Counted from the first letter of the stretch, positions 6,220 through 14,331 are shown. The stretch is DNA of 17,715 nucleotides from Oscillospiraceae bacterium (GCA_017557265.1 JAFZAM010000185.1:1-17715); one strand, 5' to 3'. The notes: generated by a model not told the origin, from the sequence alone. Program-made: numbers and translations.

Positions 6220-8469
6220 ATGGCACGCAAAAAGAAAACGGAAGAAAAAGCCGCGCCGCTCAGGCCGGAAAACGTCGTCGGTCTCCGCGCGGAGACCATC
6301 GAGCAGCCCATAACAGAGACGCTCGAGACCAACTACATGCCCTACGCGATGAGCGTCATCGTGTCCCGCGCCATCCCGGAGATAGACGGCTTCAAGCCCT
6401 CGCACCGCAAGCTGCTGTACACGATGTACAAGATGAATCTCTTAAACGGCGCGAGGACGAAATCGGCCAACATCGTCGGTCAGACGATGCGCCTGAATCC
6501 CCACGGCGACGCCGCCATATACGAGACGATGGTGCGCCTGTCGAAGGGCAACGAGGCGCTCAACGCCCCCTTCGTCGACTCGAAGGGCTCCTTCGGCAAG
6601 GCCTACTCGCGCGATATGGCGTACGCCGCCTCGCGCTATACCGAGGCCAAGCTCGCGCCGATATGCGCCGAGCTCTTCAAGGACATCGACAAGGACACCG
6701 TCGACTTCGCGGACAACTACGACGGCAGCATGAAGGAGCCGACGCTCCTGCCGACGACGTTCCCGAACATCCTCGTTTCGTCAAATCTCGGCATAGCCGT
6801 CGGCATGGCGAGCCAGATATGCGGCTTCAACCTCGCGGAGACCTGCGAAGCGGCGATACAGTATATCAAGGACCCGGACTGCGACCTGCTCAATTATCTC
6901 ATCGCCCCGGATTTTCCGGGCGGCGGCGAGCTCATATACAACAGAGACGCCCTTGCCGAGCTCTACGCGACCGGCAGGGGAGGCGTGAGGCTTCGCGCAA
7001 AGTGGCGCTACGTCAAGGACGCCAACCTCATCGAGGTCTACGAGATACCCTACGGGACGACCGTCGAAGCCATAATAGACAAGGCGGCCGAGCTCATAAA
7101 GCTCGGCAAGGTCCGCGAGATAAGCGATATTCGCGACGAGACCGACCTCGGCGGCCTCAAGATAGCCATCGACCTCAAGCGCGGGACCGATCCCGACAAG
7201 CTCATGCAGAAGCTTATGAGCATGACCCCGCTCGTCGACACCTTTTCTTGCAACTTCAATATCCTCATCGCGGGGACTCCGCGCGTGCTCGGCGTGCGCG
7301 AGATCCTCGAGGAGTGGACTGCGTGGCGCGTCCAGTGCGTCCGCAGGCGCGTATGGTACGATCTGCAGGTCAAGCAGAAGAAGCTGCACCTCCTCGAGGG
7401 CATGGCGAAGATACTCCTCGACATCGACAAGGCCATCAAGATAATCCGCAACACCGAGTCCGAGTCCGAGGTCGTCCCGAACCTCATGATAGGCTTCGGC
7501 ATCGACGAGGTGCAGGCGGAGTACGTCGCGGAGATAAAGCTTCGCAACATAAACAGAGAGTACATCCTCAAGAGGACCGAGGAGATAGCCTCCCTCAAGG
7601 AGGACATCGCCGACCTCAAGGACATAACCAACAGCCAGGCGCGCATCAAGCGCATCATCTCCGAAGAACTGCGCGAGGTCGCGAAGAAATACGGCACGCC
7701 GCGCAGGACGACTCTCGTCATGGAGGACGAGCTGACCGAGTACAGGCCCGACGATCACATCGAGGACTACCCGGTGACGCTGTTCCTCTCGCGCCACGGC
7801 TACTTCAAGAAGATAACTCCGCTCTCCCTGCGCATGGGAGGCGAGCAGAAATTCAAGGAGGAGGACGAGCTGCGCCTCTCCGTCGAAGCGACGAACAGGA
7901 GCGAGCTCCTCGTCTTTACCGACAAGGCTCAGGTATACAAGGTCCGCGTGAGCGACTTCGAGGACACGAAGGCCTCCTCGCTCGGGACGTATCTGCCCGC
8001 GACGCTCAACATGGACGAGGGCGAGAGCGTCGTCTGGATGACCGTACCCGGCGACTATTCCGGCAGCCTGCTCTTCTTCTTCGAAAACGGCAAGGCCGCC
8101 CGCGTCCCGCTCGCGGGGTACGAGACCAAGACCAACCGCCGCAGGCTTACCGCCGCTTATTCCGACAAGTCTCCGCTCGCCGCGATGACGGACTTCAAGA
8201 AGGAGCGGGAGATGTGCGTCTTCACGAGCGACGGCAGAGCGCTCATATTCAGCACGGCGCTGCTCGCCCCGAAGACGACGCGCTCGTCGCAGGGCGTGAC
8301 GGTTATGGCGCTCAAGGGCAAAAACAAAGTCGTCGACGCCGTCGACGCGGACAAGTCCGGCGTCGTCAACACGAGCAGATACAGAGTCAGAAAGCTTCCC
8401 GCCGCCGGCGCGCTTTTGAAGCCGGAGGACCGCGGAGAGGACCAGCTGTCACTTATCGAGGAGAACTGA
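6220..8469 (+). CDS. parC: Type IIA DNA topoisomerase subunit A (ParC/GyrA-like)
   Basis: DNA breakage-reunion subunit, 749 residues. The catalytic tyrosine is Tyr140 in AASRYTEAKL, preceded by the conserved Arg139. The winged-helix region contains SRAIPEIDGFKPSHRKLLY (49-67). The quinolone region reads NPHGDAAIYE, so the position equivalent to E. coli GyrA Ser83 is Ala98 and that of Asp87 is Glu102. Just before the tyrosine, DSKGSFGKAYSRDM takes the place of the usual DGQGNFGS-type loop. A coiled-coil arm lies around residues 370-500. The C-terminal beta-propeller region is short and I see no GyrA box (QRRGGKG), which points to decatenase/relaxase (topo IV-like) rather than gyrase activity. 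ATG 6220 follows AAAGGA (6206-6211). Stop-to-start gaps are 16 bases before it and 3 bases after it. Confidence 0.9.
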   Translation: MARKKKTEEKAAPLRPENVVGLRAETIEQPITETLETNYMPYAMSVIVSRAIPEIDGFKPSHRKLLYTMYKMNLLNGARTKSANIVGQTMRLNPHGDAAIYETMVRLSKGNEALNAPFVDSKGSFGKAYSRDMAYAASRYTEAKLAPICAELFKDIDKDTVDFADNYDGSMKEPTLLPTTFPNILVSSNLGIAVGMASQICGFNLAETCEAAIQYIKDPDCDLLNYLIAPDFPGGGELIYNRDALAELYATGRGGVRLRAKWRYVKDANLIEVYEIPYGTTVEAIIDKAAELIKLGKVREISDIRDETDLGGLKIAIDLKRGTDPDKLMQKLMSMTPLVDTFSCNFNILIAGTPRVLGVREILEEWTAWRVQCVRRRVWYDLQVKQKKLHLLEGMAKILLDIDKAIKIIRNTESESEVVPNLMIGFGIDEVQAEYVAEIKLRNINREYILKRTEEIASLKEDIADLKDITNSQARIKRIISEELREVAKKYGTPRRTTLVMEDELTEYRPDDHIEDYPVTLFLSRHGYFKKITPLSLRMGGEQKFKEEDELRLSVEATNRSELLVFTDKAQVYKVRVSDFEDTKASSLGTYLPATLNMDEGESVVWMTVPGDYSGSLLFFFENGKAARVPLAGYETKTNRRRLTAAYSDKSPLAAMTDFKKEREMCVFTSDGRALIFSTALLAPKTTRSSQGVTVMALKGKNKVVDAVDADKSGVVNTSRYRVRKLPAAGALLKPEDRGEDQLSLIEEN

Positions 8470-8472
8470 CCG

Positions 8473-9345
8473 ATGGAAGTGAAGTCTGAAAACAAAGTCG
8501 TAAAGACCATTCTCAAATATCTCGTCATTGCGATAGGCACGTTCATATACGGCCTCGGAGTGAACTTCCTCATGAGGCCCAACGGGATAATATCCGGCGG
8601 AATAACCGGTATCGCGATGGTCATAAACTACGCCTTTCCCGTACTTCCGATAGGCGTCATGATCTTCGTTATCAATATCCCCATATTCATAGTCGGCTTC
8701 AAGGTCCTCGGCTGGCGCTTCGTCATAGCGTCGCTCATCGGCATGCTGGGCCTCTCGGTCTTCATCGACCTCATCGAGCTGTTTTCCTTCCCGCTGACGG
8801 ACAATCCCTTGCTCGCGGCGCTTTTCAGCGGCGTCATAACCGGCTTCGGTCTCGGACTCGTGTTCCTGACCGGCGCCTCGACCGGCGGCACGGACATCAT
8901 CGTAAAGGTCGTCCGCCAGAAGCATCAGCATTTCAACCTCGGGACGCTCATCCTCATCCTCGACGTCATCATCATACTCATCTACGCCGTGACGTTCAGG
9001 ATGTTCGAGGCCGGCATGTATTCCCTCATCGCCATATTCGTCGAATCCAAGCTCGTCGACGTCGTGCTCTACGGCGTAAACTACGGCAAGGTCGTCTATA
9101 TCATCAGCGACAAGGCCGAGGAGATCAATAAGAAAATAGGCGAGGAGATGGACAGGGGAGTGACGAAGCTCTACGGCGAGGGCGGCTACTCTGGCTCGAA
9201 GAAGACCGTTCTCCTCGTCGCCATCAAGCGCAGGCAGATAACCAAGCTCAAGCAGATCATCAAGGAGGCCGACCCGAAGGCCTTCGTCATCATGACCGAG
9301 TCCAGAGAGGTGCTCGGAGAGGGATTCCAGAAGAACGAGGAATGA
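8473..9345 (+). CDS. YitT family membrane protein (DUF161 plus DUF2179)
   Basis: A 290-residue integral membrane protein. Five or six hydrophobic segments lie between residues 12 and 205. They include the conserved SGGITGIAM (41-49), the internally repeated FLTGASTGGTDIIVK (131-145) and NLGTLILILD. A cytoplasmic C-terminal DUF2179 domain (about 207-287) carries RGVTKLYGEGGYSGS and ends in VLGEGF, as is typical for the family. Substrates of YitT proteins are not firmly established, although they are often guessed to be transporters. GAGGAG (8458-8463) precedes ATG 8473. The start is 3 bases after the parC stop, and its own stop overlaps the next start (ATGA). It is clearly part of the topoisomerase operon, but the sequence gives no functional reason for that. 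Confidence 0.9.
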   Translation: MEVKSENKVVKTILKYLVIAIGTFIYGLGVNFLMRPNGIISGGITGIAMVINYAFPVLPIGVMIFVINIPIFIVGFKVLGWRFVIASLIGMLGLSVFIDLIELFSFPLTDNPLLAALFSGVITGFGLGLVFLTGASTGGTDIIVKVVRQKHQHFNLGTLILILDVIIILIYAVTFRMFEAGMYSLIAIFVESKLVDVVLYGVNYGKVVYIISDKAEEINKKIGEEMDRGVTKLYGEGGYSGSKKTVLLVAIKRRQITKLKQIIKEADPKAFVIMTESREVLGEGFQKNEE

Positions 9346-10529
9346 ACGCATCGAGAGCAAAACGCAATAGGCTCCGCCGCTTCGCCGCGGCGGCGCTGTG
9401 CTGCGCTCTGCTCCTCGCCGCCGGCGGCTGTACGTCGGTATTCGACAGGGAATACGTCTCCGTCAGCGACCACGTCGACGAATACCTTGAGCCGGAGACG
9501 ATGAGCCGTACGACCGAGGTGCGCAACTACGCCCAGATGCGAAATACCGTCCTGAGCATGGTCGAGGCGGGCGCGGAATCCTTCATGTTCACCACCAAGG
9601 ACTACACGGGCAGCGCCAAGGAGGACATCTCCCGCGCCTGCCTCGAGGTGACGCGCGAGACCCCGATAGGCGCTTACGCCGTCGAGTACATGACCCACTA
9701 CTGCACGCAGATACTGACCTACTACCGCATCGAGGTCTTCGTGACCTATAAACACACGCCCGAGGAGATAGCGGCCGTCCGCCGCGTCTCAGGCGAGCGC
9801 GAGCTTCTCGAAGCCGTCGTCGAGGACGTCGTCGAGTACAGGCCCTACGCGGCGTACAGCTTCGTCGGCGTGGACGCGGACGAGAGCCTTATCCGCGGCG
9901 CCGTGACCGAGAGCTACCGCAGCTCGCCCGTCAGGCTGACCGACATGCCCGAGATAAGCTGCTCGGTCTATCCCAACGACGGCTCCGTGCAGAAGATAAT
10001 CGAGATCAAATACGACTATTCCGCCCCGCCCGAGATACTTTCGCTCCGCCGCGCCGCGATACTTTCAAACGCCGGGGCCATGCTCTACGACTGCCCGTCC
10101 GATGCGACGGCGCTCGACGTGTTCGAGGCCATGCGCTCCAAGTGCAGATCCATTCCCGACGGCGGCGCCTCCGTCCACGACGCGATCGTCCTCGGAGAGG
10201 CGGGACCCGAGGGAGTCGCCATGGCCTTCAAGCTGCTGTGCGACCTTACTAACGTCGAATGCCTCGTCGTCGAGGGAAAGCGCGACGGCGAGCCGTATTT
10301 CTGGAACATCGTCCGCATAGGCGACGCTCTGTATCATTCTGATATCGCCGAATGCCTCTCGAGCGGTCCCGAGAGCTATTTCATGCTCCGCGACGCGGAC
10401 ATGTGGGGCAGATACTTATGGGATACCGCCGAGTATCCGCCCTGCGAGGGCGAGCTTACGTACGAGGACCTGTTCGAGGACCTCGAGACCGAGCCTCCGG
10501 CCCCTCCCGAAGAAGAACCGAACGATTGA
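9342..10529 (+). CDS. Secreted lipoprotein with a degenerate transglutaminase-like domain
   Basis: 395 residues. An Arg-rich start and hydrophobic stretch end in LLLAAGGC, giving a lipidation Cys30, so the protein should be tethered outside the membrane. The middle part (about 50-240) I do not recognise. Residues about 255-345 resemble the transglutaminase-like fold of clostridial secreted proteins. GEAGPEGVAMAFKLLCDL (285-302) aligns with the family's G-x-A-x-C-E-G-x-A-x-A-F-x-x-L-C segment. YFWNIVRIGDALYHSD (319-334) aligns with HAWNIVxxxGxWYHVD. By that alignment the nucleophilic Cys is Pro289 and the catalytic His is Tyr319, while Asp334 remains. The protein should be catalytically dead and may bind peptides or cell wall. 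The tail is acidic and Pro-rich. It overlaps the yitT stop by four bases. The fold assignment is by eye and moderately sure; the lipoprotein call is firm. Confidence 0.75.
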   Translation: MNASRAKRNRLRRFAAAALCCALLLAAGGCTSVFDREYVSVSDHVDEYLEPETMSRTTEVRNYAQMRNTVLSMVEAGAESFMFTTKDYTGSAKEDISRACLEVTRETPIGAYAVEYMTHYCTQILTYYRIEVFVTYKHTPEEIAAVRRVSGERELLEAVVEDVVEYRPYAAYSFVGVDADESLIRGAVTESYRSSPVRLTDMPEISCSVYPNDGSVQKIIEIKYDYSAPPEILSLRRAAILSNAGAMLYDCPSDATALDVFEAMRSKCRSIPDGGASVHDAIVLGEAGPEGVAMAFKLLCDLTNVECLVVEGKRDGEPYFWNIVRIGDALYHSDIAECLSSGPESYFMLRDADMWGRYLWDTAEYPPCEGELTYEDLFEDLETEPPAPPEEEPND

Positions 10530-10557
10530 TATATAAAGACGAATTGCGAGGTGCTCC

Positions 10558-12222
10558 ATGAAAAAGAAGATCATTGCTCTCATCCTTGCCGCCGTTTTGC
10601 TGCTGACGTTCTCGTCGTGCGGCGTGCTCGGAAAGCTCATCCCGAAGTTCCCCGGTCACGATCCCGACCCGACCGTCGAGCCGGTCGACCCGACTTCGAC
10701 CCCGAAACCGACTTCGACGCCGAAGCCGACCGCGTCCCCCAAGCCGACGAAGGAACCCGCAACGCACACGCCCAAGCCGACCGCCGCCGTCGTGTACGAC
10801 GATTCCATCATCGTCGAGGCCTACTCCGAGGAGGGCTCCTACACCGACCAGTGGGGCAGCACGTACGACTATAACTATCATCTGCCTCAGCTCGATCTCG
10901 ACAAGCCCGGCGCGCGCGAGTTCAACTCCGACATCATGTACGTCTTCGGCGACGCCGTCGCCGAGGCGCTGGAGTACGTCAAGAACGACGAATTCTCCGG
11001 CCTTCTCGACGTGTACTGGAAGAGCGCCTGGAACGGCGACGTCCTGAGCATCCTCGTTGAGGCCGATTACGACTGGGCCTTCACGGACTACGCCGTTTTC
11101 CACTACGACTGCGCCGCGGACGAGGTGCTCTATGACTCCGACATCCTCGACATGCTCGGCATCTCCTACGATGAATTCATCGCCAGGGCGCGCTACACCG
11201 CCGAGCTCGCTTTCGACGAGACGTACAACTTCTATCTGATCGAGTACGCGAATCAGTACGGCTACGACATAAACTACGTCACGACCCGCAGCTGGACGCT
11301 CGACGACTATACGATTAACGGCGACCTTCCGATATTCCCGGCCGAGAAGACTATGGTCGCCATGCCCATAGGCTCTCTTGCCGGCGCGAGCTACTACTAT
11401 CAGCTTCTCGAGCTCAAGGAGCTTCCCGGACAGCTGACGAGATTTGCCTTCGAGCGCTACATCTCCGCTGAGGTCGGCGAGGGCTACGGCAAGATAGTCA
11501 TCGAGGACGTGCCCGAATATGCCGAAGAGATCGACGATCTCGAGGCTGAGTGCGGCGTGACCGTCGGAACGGAGTACTATATCTCCGGCCTTTACAGCGA
11601 GTACACGGACATAGCCGTCGGCTTCTACGGCGACGTGTATCCGTTCCTGTTCCTGACGACGGTGCGCGGTGAGGTCGAGGCGGTCGATATCTATTCCGGC
11701 CTCGAGGCTGACTGCCTCTGCGCCTTCCAGCTGCAGGGCATAGGCAATATAAACTACACCTATTACGACGAGGACGACTACAACGGATTCGGCTATCATA
11801 ACGTGGCCTACGCCGCCGACGGGACGTGCTACGACCTCGAGGAATACGTCTATGAGGCGAAGCTCGCCGGCAACGACATTTATCCCGATCATCTCTCCTC
11901 GTCCTACTACGATACCCTTGAGGACGGGACCGAAAGCGAGTTCATCAGGTACTTCGACCTCGACGACGACAACTACATCGACGTCTCGACCCTCGTCGTC
12001 GAGACCGGCGAATATACGACGGTCTCCGGCTGGATGGAATATCTCGGCTGCAACGACGACGGCGTCGTATATTACTACTTCATCTACGATACGTGGGAGG
12101 TCGGCGCGATCGCCGTGCGCAGGATAGACGACAACTATCTCGTGACTACCTACGGGCGCGAGGGCAGCGTCTTCAACACCTACGGAAACTATCCGGTGCT
12201 CTATATCCCGACCTACGGCTGA
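10558..12222 (+). CDS. Secreted lipoprotein with Pro-Thr linker and acidic Tyr-rich ectodomain
   Basis: 554 residues. The lipoprotein signal MKKKIIALIL...TFSSC gives lipidated Cys21. A Pro/Thr/Lys-rich spacer follows (about 32-76, with repeated TPKPT), suited to crossing the cell wall. The segment from about 85 to 205 has the look of a DUF4163/DUF3298-type domain: a short YNYHLPQLDLDKPGAREFNSDI opening (given here in parts: YNYHLPQLDL, then DKPGAREFNSDI), then DVYWKSAWNGDVLSILVEAD, then VFHYDCAADEVLYDSDILDM. Such domains occur in anti-sigma and deacetylase-associated ectodomains; this is a resemblance, not a firm assignment. The remaining 350 residues are very rich in Asp, Glu and Tyr and are unrecognised. 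GAGGTG (10548-10553) precedes the ATG. The gene lies 28 bases after the first lipoprotein gene and 1 base before the flavoprotein gene. Confidence 0.75.
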   Translation: MKKKIIALILAAVLLLTFSSCGVLGKLIPKFPGHDPDPTVEPVDPTSTPKPTSTPKPTASPKPTKEPATHTPKPTAAVVYDDSIIVEAYSEEGSYTDQWGSTYDYNYHLPQLDLDKPGAREFNSDIMYVFGDAVAEALEYVKNDEFSGLLDVYWKSAWNGDVLSILVEADYDWAFTDYAVFHYDCAADEVLYDSDILDMLGISYDEFIARARYTAELAFDETYNFYLIEYANQYGYDINYVTTRSWTLDDYTINGDLPIFPAEKTMVAMPIGSLAGASYYYQLLELKELPGQLTRFAFERYISAEVGEGYGKIVIEDVPEYAEEIDDLEAECGVTVGTEYYISGLYSEYTDIAVGFYGDVYPFLFLTTVRGEVEAVDIYSGLEADCLCAFQLQGIGNINYTYYDEDDYNGFGYHNVAYAADGTCYDLEEYVYEAKLAGNDIYPDHLSSSYYDTLEDGTESEFIRYFDLDDDNYIDVSTLVVETGEYTTVSGWMEYLGCNDDGVVYYYFIYDTWEVGAIAVRRIDDNYLVTTYGREGSVFNTYGNYPVLYIPTYG

Positions 12223-12223
12223 T

Positions 12224-13084
12224 ATGGACAGAGTCGACATAGCGATAATAGGCAGCGGTCCCGCGGGCGTCTCGGCCGCCATTACGGCCAAGACGCGCAA
12301 CAGGTCCGTCGTTCTGTTCGGCACGTCCGCGCTCAGCCCGAAGCTGGAAAAGGCGCATAAGATACTAAACTACGCCGGCCTGCCCGAGGTAAGCGGCGCC
12401 GAGCTCGCGGAGAGGCTCCGCGAACACCTCCGCGTTATGGATATCCCCGTGACCGAGGAGCAGGCGACCGCCGTATACGCGATGGGGAAGTACTTCGCCG
12501 TCGAGACGGCCTCCGGCATGACCGAGGCGAGCGCCGTCATCCTCGCGACGGGAGTTTTCGGCGGGAAGCCGATCCCCGGCGAGGAGGAGTTCCTCGGCCG
12601 AGGCGTGAGCACGTGCGCGACCTGCGACGGGAACTTCTACAAGGGAAAGACCATAGCCGTTCTCGGCTTCGGCGCGGAAGCCCCGAAGGAGACGGAGTAT
12701 CTGGCTTCGCTCGTCGCGAAGGTCTATTATTTCCCCGCGGCTGGCCGCGAGCTCGAAGACCCGCCCGCCAACGTCGAGACGATAGCAGCCAAGACCGCCG
12801 CAATCAGCGGCGAAGGGAAGGCCGAGCGCGTCGAGACCGACGCGGGAGAGTACGCCGTCGACGGGGTGTTCGTCCTGCGCGACGCCGTGCCCGCGGACAG
12901 GCTCGTGCCCGGCCTTAAAATGGACGGGCCGCACGCGGAGGTCGATCTGCGTATGCGGACGAATCTGCCGGGGTGCTTTGCATGCGGCGACCTAGCAGGC
13001 ACGCCGTACCAGTATATCAAGGCGGCGGGGCAGGGGAACGTCGCGGCGCTCTCCGCGGCCGAGTACCTCGCGTCGCTCGGATAA
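12224..13084 (+). CDS. Thioredoxin-reductase-like FAD flavoprotein lacking the HRRxxxR NADPH motif
   Basis: 286 residues, shorter than typical NADPH thioredoxin reductases (about 310-320). The N-terminal FAD motif is IAIIGSGPAGVSAA (6-19). ILATGVFGGKPIPGEEEF (106-123) precedes the redox pair CATC (Cys131, Cys134) in the usual place. The C-terminal FAD motif is CFACGDLAGTPYQYIKAAGQ (251-270). In the second nucleotide domain the GxGxxA glycines remain (GFGAEA, 148-153). Where the family has HRRxxxR for the NADPH 2'-phosphate, this protein reads VYYFPAAGR (167-175). It may use NADH or ferredoxin; clostridial flavin-type ferredoxin-thioredoxin reductases are known to lack NADPH-binding motifs. 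No thioredoxin gene is adjacent. ATG 12224 is one base after the previous stop with no clear ribosome binding site, so translation is probably coupled. It is the last gene of the operon. Confidence 0.85.
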   Translation: MDRVDIAIIGSGPAGVSAAITAKTRNRSVVLFGTSALSPKLEKAHKILNYAGLPEVSGAELAERLREHLRVMDIPVTEEQATAVYAMGKYFAVETASGMTEASAVILATGVFGGKPIPGEEEFLGRGVSTCATCDGNFYKGKTIAVLGFGAEAPKETEYLASLVAKVYYFPAAGRELEDPPANVETIAAKTAAISGEGKAERVETDAGEYAVDGVFVLRDAVPADRLVPGLKMDGPHAEVDLRMRTNLPGCFACGDLAGTPYQYIKAAGQGNVAALSAAEYLASLG

Positions 13085-13099
13085 GCGGAATATGAAAAG

Positions 13100-13135
13100 G
13101 GGGCTGTTCCAAACGGAACAGCCCCTGTCTTTTTG
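13100..13135. terminator. Strong intrinsic terminator ending the six-gene operon
   Basis: GGGGCTGTTCC (13100-13110) pairs perfectly with GGAACAGCCCC (13115-13125) around the loop AAAC. The hairpin is followed by TGTCTTTTTGCTTTT on the plus strand. On the minus strand it is followed by CTTTTC, so it may also help end the convergent aldo/keto reductase transcript, whose stop codon is 15 bases away. Confidence 0.9.
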
Positions 13136-13139
13136 CTTT

Positions 13140-14159
13140 TTACTTTTTCGCAGGTGCGGGCGGCCGCATGAGCATGGGCGACCTGCCGCCGGCGTGGTAG
13201 CTGAAATCGCGTCCGTGTATGCTGTGCCACAGCTCGTCGCACTTCGTCATCGCCTCGGGAGAGAGGGTCTTTTTCTCGGCCGCGAGGGCGATATTCTGCA
13301 CGATGTGCTCGTACTTGCTCGCGCCGAGGATGATGCTGTCCACGACGGGCCGGTTCAGCAGCCACTGGAGCGAGAATTCGAGCAGGCTCATGTCGTTTTC
13401 CTCGGCGATAGCCGTTATCTCGTCCACGGCGTCGAGATTGGCGTCGTTAAAATAGCGGAGCTTGTAGCCGAAGTTGTCCGCAAGACGGGAATTCGGCGCT
13501 GGCGCGCCCTTCTTGTGCTTGCCGGTCAGAAGTCCCGCCGCGATGGGATTGAAGACTGTGAGCCCCATCTTGTACTCCAGCAGGAAAGAGGCCATCTCGT
13601 CGTCGAGGCTCCTCGAAATGAGGTTATAGACGCTCTCCGAGACGACCGGCGCGATCGCGCCCATCTCGCGCGCCTTGTGGATGAAGGCGCAGCACTGCCA
13701 GGCGTTATAGTTGCTCAGGCCGTAGTAGAGTATCTTGCCGCTGCGCACGAGACCCGTCATCGTCTCGATCGCCTCCTCCATGGGAGTGGTCGGATCGGGA
13801 TAGTGCAGATAGTAAACGTCTATGTAGTCCGTTTTCAGACTGCGCAGGCTCTCCTCGAGGCTCTGATAGACGTGCTTTCGGCCCTGCCCGGCCTGATTGG
13901 GCAGAAAGCCGCGGGGATTGGTGACCTTCGTCGCAATGACCGCGTAATCGCGCCGCCCCTCGAGGGCTTTGCCGAGTATTTTTTCGCTCTGCCCGTTGGT
14001 GTAGCCGTCGGCCGTGTCGAAGAAGTTGACGCCCTGATCGAGAGCGTGGTGGACGATGCGCGTCGACTCGGCCTCGTCCGCCTGATCGCCGAACGTCATC
14101 GTCCCGAGGCATACGCGCGAGACCTTCAGTCCGGTGCCCTTTATGTAGGTATATTCCAT
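13140..14159 (-). CDS. Aldo/keto reductase family oxidoreductase
   Basis: A 339-residue NADPH-dependent carbonyl reductase of the (beta/alpha)8 AKR superfamily, cytoplasmic. The N terminus MEYTYIKGTGLKVSRVCLGT is the usual opening of voltage-channel-beta/YajO-like members. The catalytic tetrad is complete: Asp48 in FFDTAD, Tyr53 in GYTNGQSE, Lys78 in VIATKV and His119 in YYLHYPDP. The cofactor region near the C terminus contains VDSIILGAS. An in-frame ATG seven codons upstream (14180) lacks a ribosome binding site. GGAGGA lies before the chosen ATG 14159, although at a rather long distance of about 10 bases. It is transcribed alone from its own promoter, convergent with the large operon. The physiological substrate cannot be read from the sequence. 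Confidence 0.93.
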   Translation of the reverse strand: MEYTYIKGTGLKVSRVCLGTMTFGDQADEAESTRIVHHALDQGVNFFDTADGYTNGQSEKILGKALEGRRDYAVIATKVTNPRGFLPNQAGQGRKHVYQSLEESLRSLKTDYIDVYYLHYPDPTTPMEEAIETMTGLVRSGKILYYGLSNYNAWQCCAFIHKAREMGAIAPVVSESVYNLISRSLDDEMASFLLEYKMGLTVFNPIAAGLLTGKHKKGAPAPNSRLADNFGYKLRYFNDANLDAVDEITAIAEENDMSLLEFSLQWLLNRPVVDSIILGASKYEHIVQNIALAAEKKTLSPEAMTKCDELWHSIHGRDFSYHAGGRSPMLMRPPAPAKK

Positions 14160-14218
14160 CAGTTCCACATCCTCCGTCATAATCGCGCCGAAAGCTCGCT
14201 CACGACGCTTTTTTGTTT

Positions 14219-14247
14219 ATTATAGCATACACACCGGGCTATTGAAA
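14219..14247 (-). promoter_or_regulatory. Predicted extended -10 promoter of the aldo/keto reductase gene
   Basis: On the minus strand TTTCAA (14247-14242) and a perfect TATAAT (14224-14219) are 17 bases apart. TG one base before the -10 box gives an extended TGnTATAAT element. Transcription would start near 14212, about 50 bases before the ATG at 14159. Confidence 0.65.
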
Positions 14248-14331
14248 GCATAAAACGCCGTCGCGGAACGCCTCAGCGCCACGCGCCTGTAGTCAGTCTT
14301 ACATAAAAAGGGAATAACGGCGCAAAAACGA

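Noticed and set aside
6663..8489. A 608-codon plus-strand frame overlapping parC
   Set aside because: Its translation is Arg/Gly/Gln-rich shadow sequence in a shifted frame. The parC frame carries the catalytic tyrosine and all family motifs.
10456..12324. A 622-codon open frame on the minus strand opposite the second lipoprotein gene
   Set aside because: It is a by-product of the GC-rich codon bias of the plus-strand gene. The translation is a low-complexity Val/Ala/Asp/Glu/Gly/Arg mixture with no domain, while the plus strand has a signal peptide, lipobox and ribosome binding site.
13092..14225. A 377-codon plus-strand frame opposite the aldo/keto reductase
   Set aside because: The minus-strand frame has the complete AKR catalytic tetrad, promoter and ribosome binding site. 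The plus-strand frame starts inside the terminator hairpin.
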